The notes beneath the pieces are model-generated. The model had not been told where the DNA came from, did no database searches, and saw only the letters and a program-made list of their open reading frames with translations. Source: RYN-133 sp963754285 (GTDB taxonomy: Bacteria; Actinomycetota; Actinomycetes; Mycobacteriales; Jatrophihabitantaceae). Taken from it: a DNA stretch of 64,000 bases. Where the stretch lies: positions 1 to 64,000 of the forward strand of contig CAVWFN010000002.1 of assembly GCA_963754285.1 (NCBI GenBank). The letters are read 5' to 3'. The position numbers and the translations under genes are program-made. Positions 63,025 to 64,000 of this stretch are shown here, piece after piece. Numbering within the stretch: position 1 is the stretch's first letter; each line of letters begins with the position of its first letter.

Positions 63025-63140
63025 TTTCCCCGCTGGTGCTCGGTTTCCCCGTGCCAGAGCGACCATCAGCGGGGAACCGTCCACGGCTTTCCCCGCTGGT
63101 GCTCGGTTTCCCGTGCCAGAGCGACCACCAACGGGGAAAG
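63025..63140. terminator. Tandem hairpins between ung and the convergent gene (family C)
   Basis: Two 52-bp units (63025-63076 and 63088-63139) of almost the same sequence follow each other. Each begins TTTCCCCGCTGGTGCTCG and ends with its near-complement CGACCATCAGCGGGGAA or CGACCACCAACGGGGAAA, so each folds into a hairpin of about 17 bp with a loop containing GTTTCCC and GTGCCAGAG. Together they fill the gap between the convergent ung and F420/flavin-fold genes. This is a third sequence family with a doubled hairpin layout. Confidence 0.72.
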
Positions 63141-63143
63141 GCA

Positions 63144-63611
63144 TCAGGCCAGGCGGGCGGGAAAGCCGCCGGTGGCGACCGGGCCCCAGCGCTGCGGGGT
63201 CACCCGGATCAGCGACTTGCCCTGGTCGCGCATCGCCTGGCGGTACTCGTCCCAGTCGGAATGTTCGCCGCTGATGCAGCGGAAGTACTCGACCAGCCCG
63301 TCCTCGGCCTCCTGCGACGGCATGTCGAACACCTCGGCCGGCCCGTCGACCTGCACCCAGGCGCCGCCGAAGTCGTCCGAGAGCACCATGACGCTGGCGA
63401 CCGGGTCGCGCTTGAGGTTGTACAGCTTGGCCCGCTCGGGGTAGCTGGAGATCACGATGTGGCCCTCGGACGACACGCCGCCGGTCACCGGCGACAGCTG
63501 CGGTGACCCGTCGCGGCGGCGCGTGGCGAGGATCATCTGATGTCTGGGACGAACGAAGTCCAGCAGTTCGTTGAGATCGACGGTGGTGTTCGTGGCAATC
63601 GTCCGCGGCAT
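63144..63611 (-). CDS. PPOX-class F420/FMN-dependent protein
   Basis: 155 residues of the pyridoxamine-5'-phosphate-oxidase-like split barrel: FVRPRHQMILATRRRDGSPQ, LSPVTGGVSSEGHIVISSYP, RAKLYNLKRDPVASVMVLSD and AWVQVDGPAEVFDMPSQEAE, which fits actinobacterial F420-dependent or flavin-binding oxidoreductases. The substrate is unknown. The ATG at 63611 has CACTAT (63618-63623) 6 nt upstream; it is divergent from uvrA. Confidence 0.85.
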   Translation of the reverse strand: MPRTIATNTTVDLNELLDFVRPRHQMILATRRRDGSPQLSPVTGGVSSEGHIVISSYPERAKLYNLKRDPVASVMVLSDDFGGAWVQVDGPAEVFDMPSQEAEDGLVEYFRCISGEHSDWDEYRQAMRDQGKSLIRVTPQRWGPVATGGFPARLA

Positions 63612-63680
63612 CACTCCATAGTGTCCGACCCGGTCACTAGTCTCGAACACTGATCCCTCCGACGACCCGGAAGAGTGCGC

Positions 63681-64000
<320 letters not shown>

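Overview
From about position 5800 to the end, the window is a contiguous piece of a high-GC actinomycete (Actinomycetota) chromosome. The evidence is dense GC-rich coding on both strands, a mycothione reductase, an actinobacterial HemQ with the coproporphyrin-type haem genes, trehalose synthesis from glycogen (treX/treY/treZ), DUF3000 next to ribonuclease D, and bacterial NHEJ-type DNA repair genes. The order dxs, rnd, DUF3000, hemE, hemG/hemY, hemQ, msrB matches mycobacteria and many other actinomycetes. A Frankiales- or Jatrophihabitans-like organism would fit, but I cannot name the genus.

Positions 1-5790 look different: a terminal T-run, CAG/CTG-type triplet runs, short dispersed repeats, no convincing bacterial genes and no actinobacterial codon pattern. 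The block ends abruptly inside the 3' part of dxs. A chimeric contig join with eukaryote-like DNA is the simplest reading; a genuine insertion is less likely.

Layout. 5.8-14.2 kb: dxs fragment, a two-component system, rnd-DUF3000, and hem genes ending in msrB. 14.3-25.1 kb: LigD-type polymerase, LLM oxidoreductase, DMT transporter, cyclopropane fatty acid synthase, hydrolase pair, DUF445, DUF4393, a decayed GrpB gene and an ATP-dependent DNA ligase. 25.1-31.7 kb: small enzymes, AI-2E transporter, tiny LuxR protein, aldo-keto reductase, epimerase and CPBP protease. 31.7-38.7 kb: glgX-treY-(ppk2 on the other strand)-treZ. 39-43.6 kb: uvrB, S53 peptidase, DUF2993. 43.6-47.8 kb: a TPP-riboswitch-headed operon of NCS1 permease, PsuG, PfkB kinase and winged-helix protein. 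47.8-58.4 kb: small enzymes, tandem YkuD transpeptidases, ROK protein, lipoprotein, MBL hydrolase, DUF4032, mycothione reductase and RIO-like kinase. 58.6-64 kb: proS, S9 peptidase, ung, a flavin-fold protein and the start of uvrA.

Three features recur. First, many genes have a TAnnnT-like -10 hexamer exactly 6-7 nt before the start codon and no Shine-Dalgarno, so leaderless transcription appears to be the common mode. Second, several gene ends carry compound palindromes of 65-115 bp built from repeated short units. Third, several conserved genes (hemG, hemQ, msrB, the NCS1 permease, a small membrane protein) carry single-base frameshifts. These look more like sequence errors than decay, except for the GrpB gene, which has lost its catalytic core.
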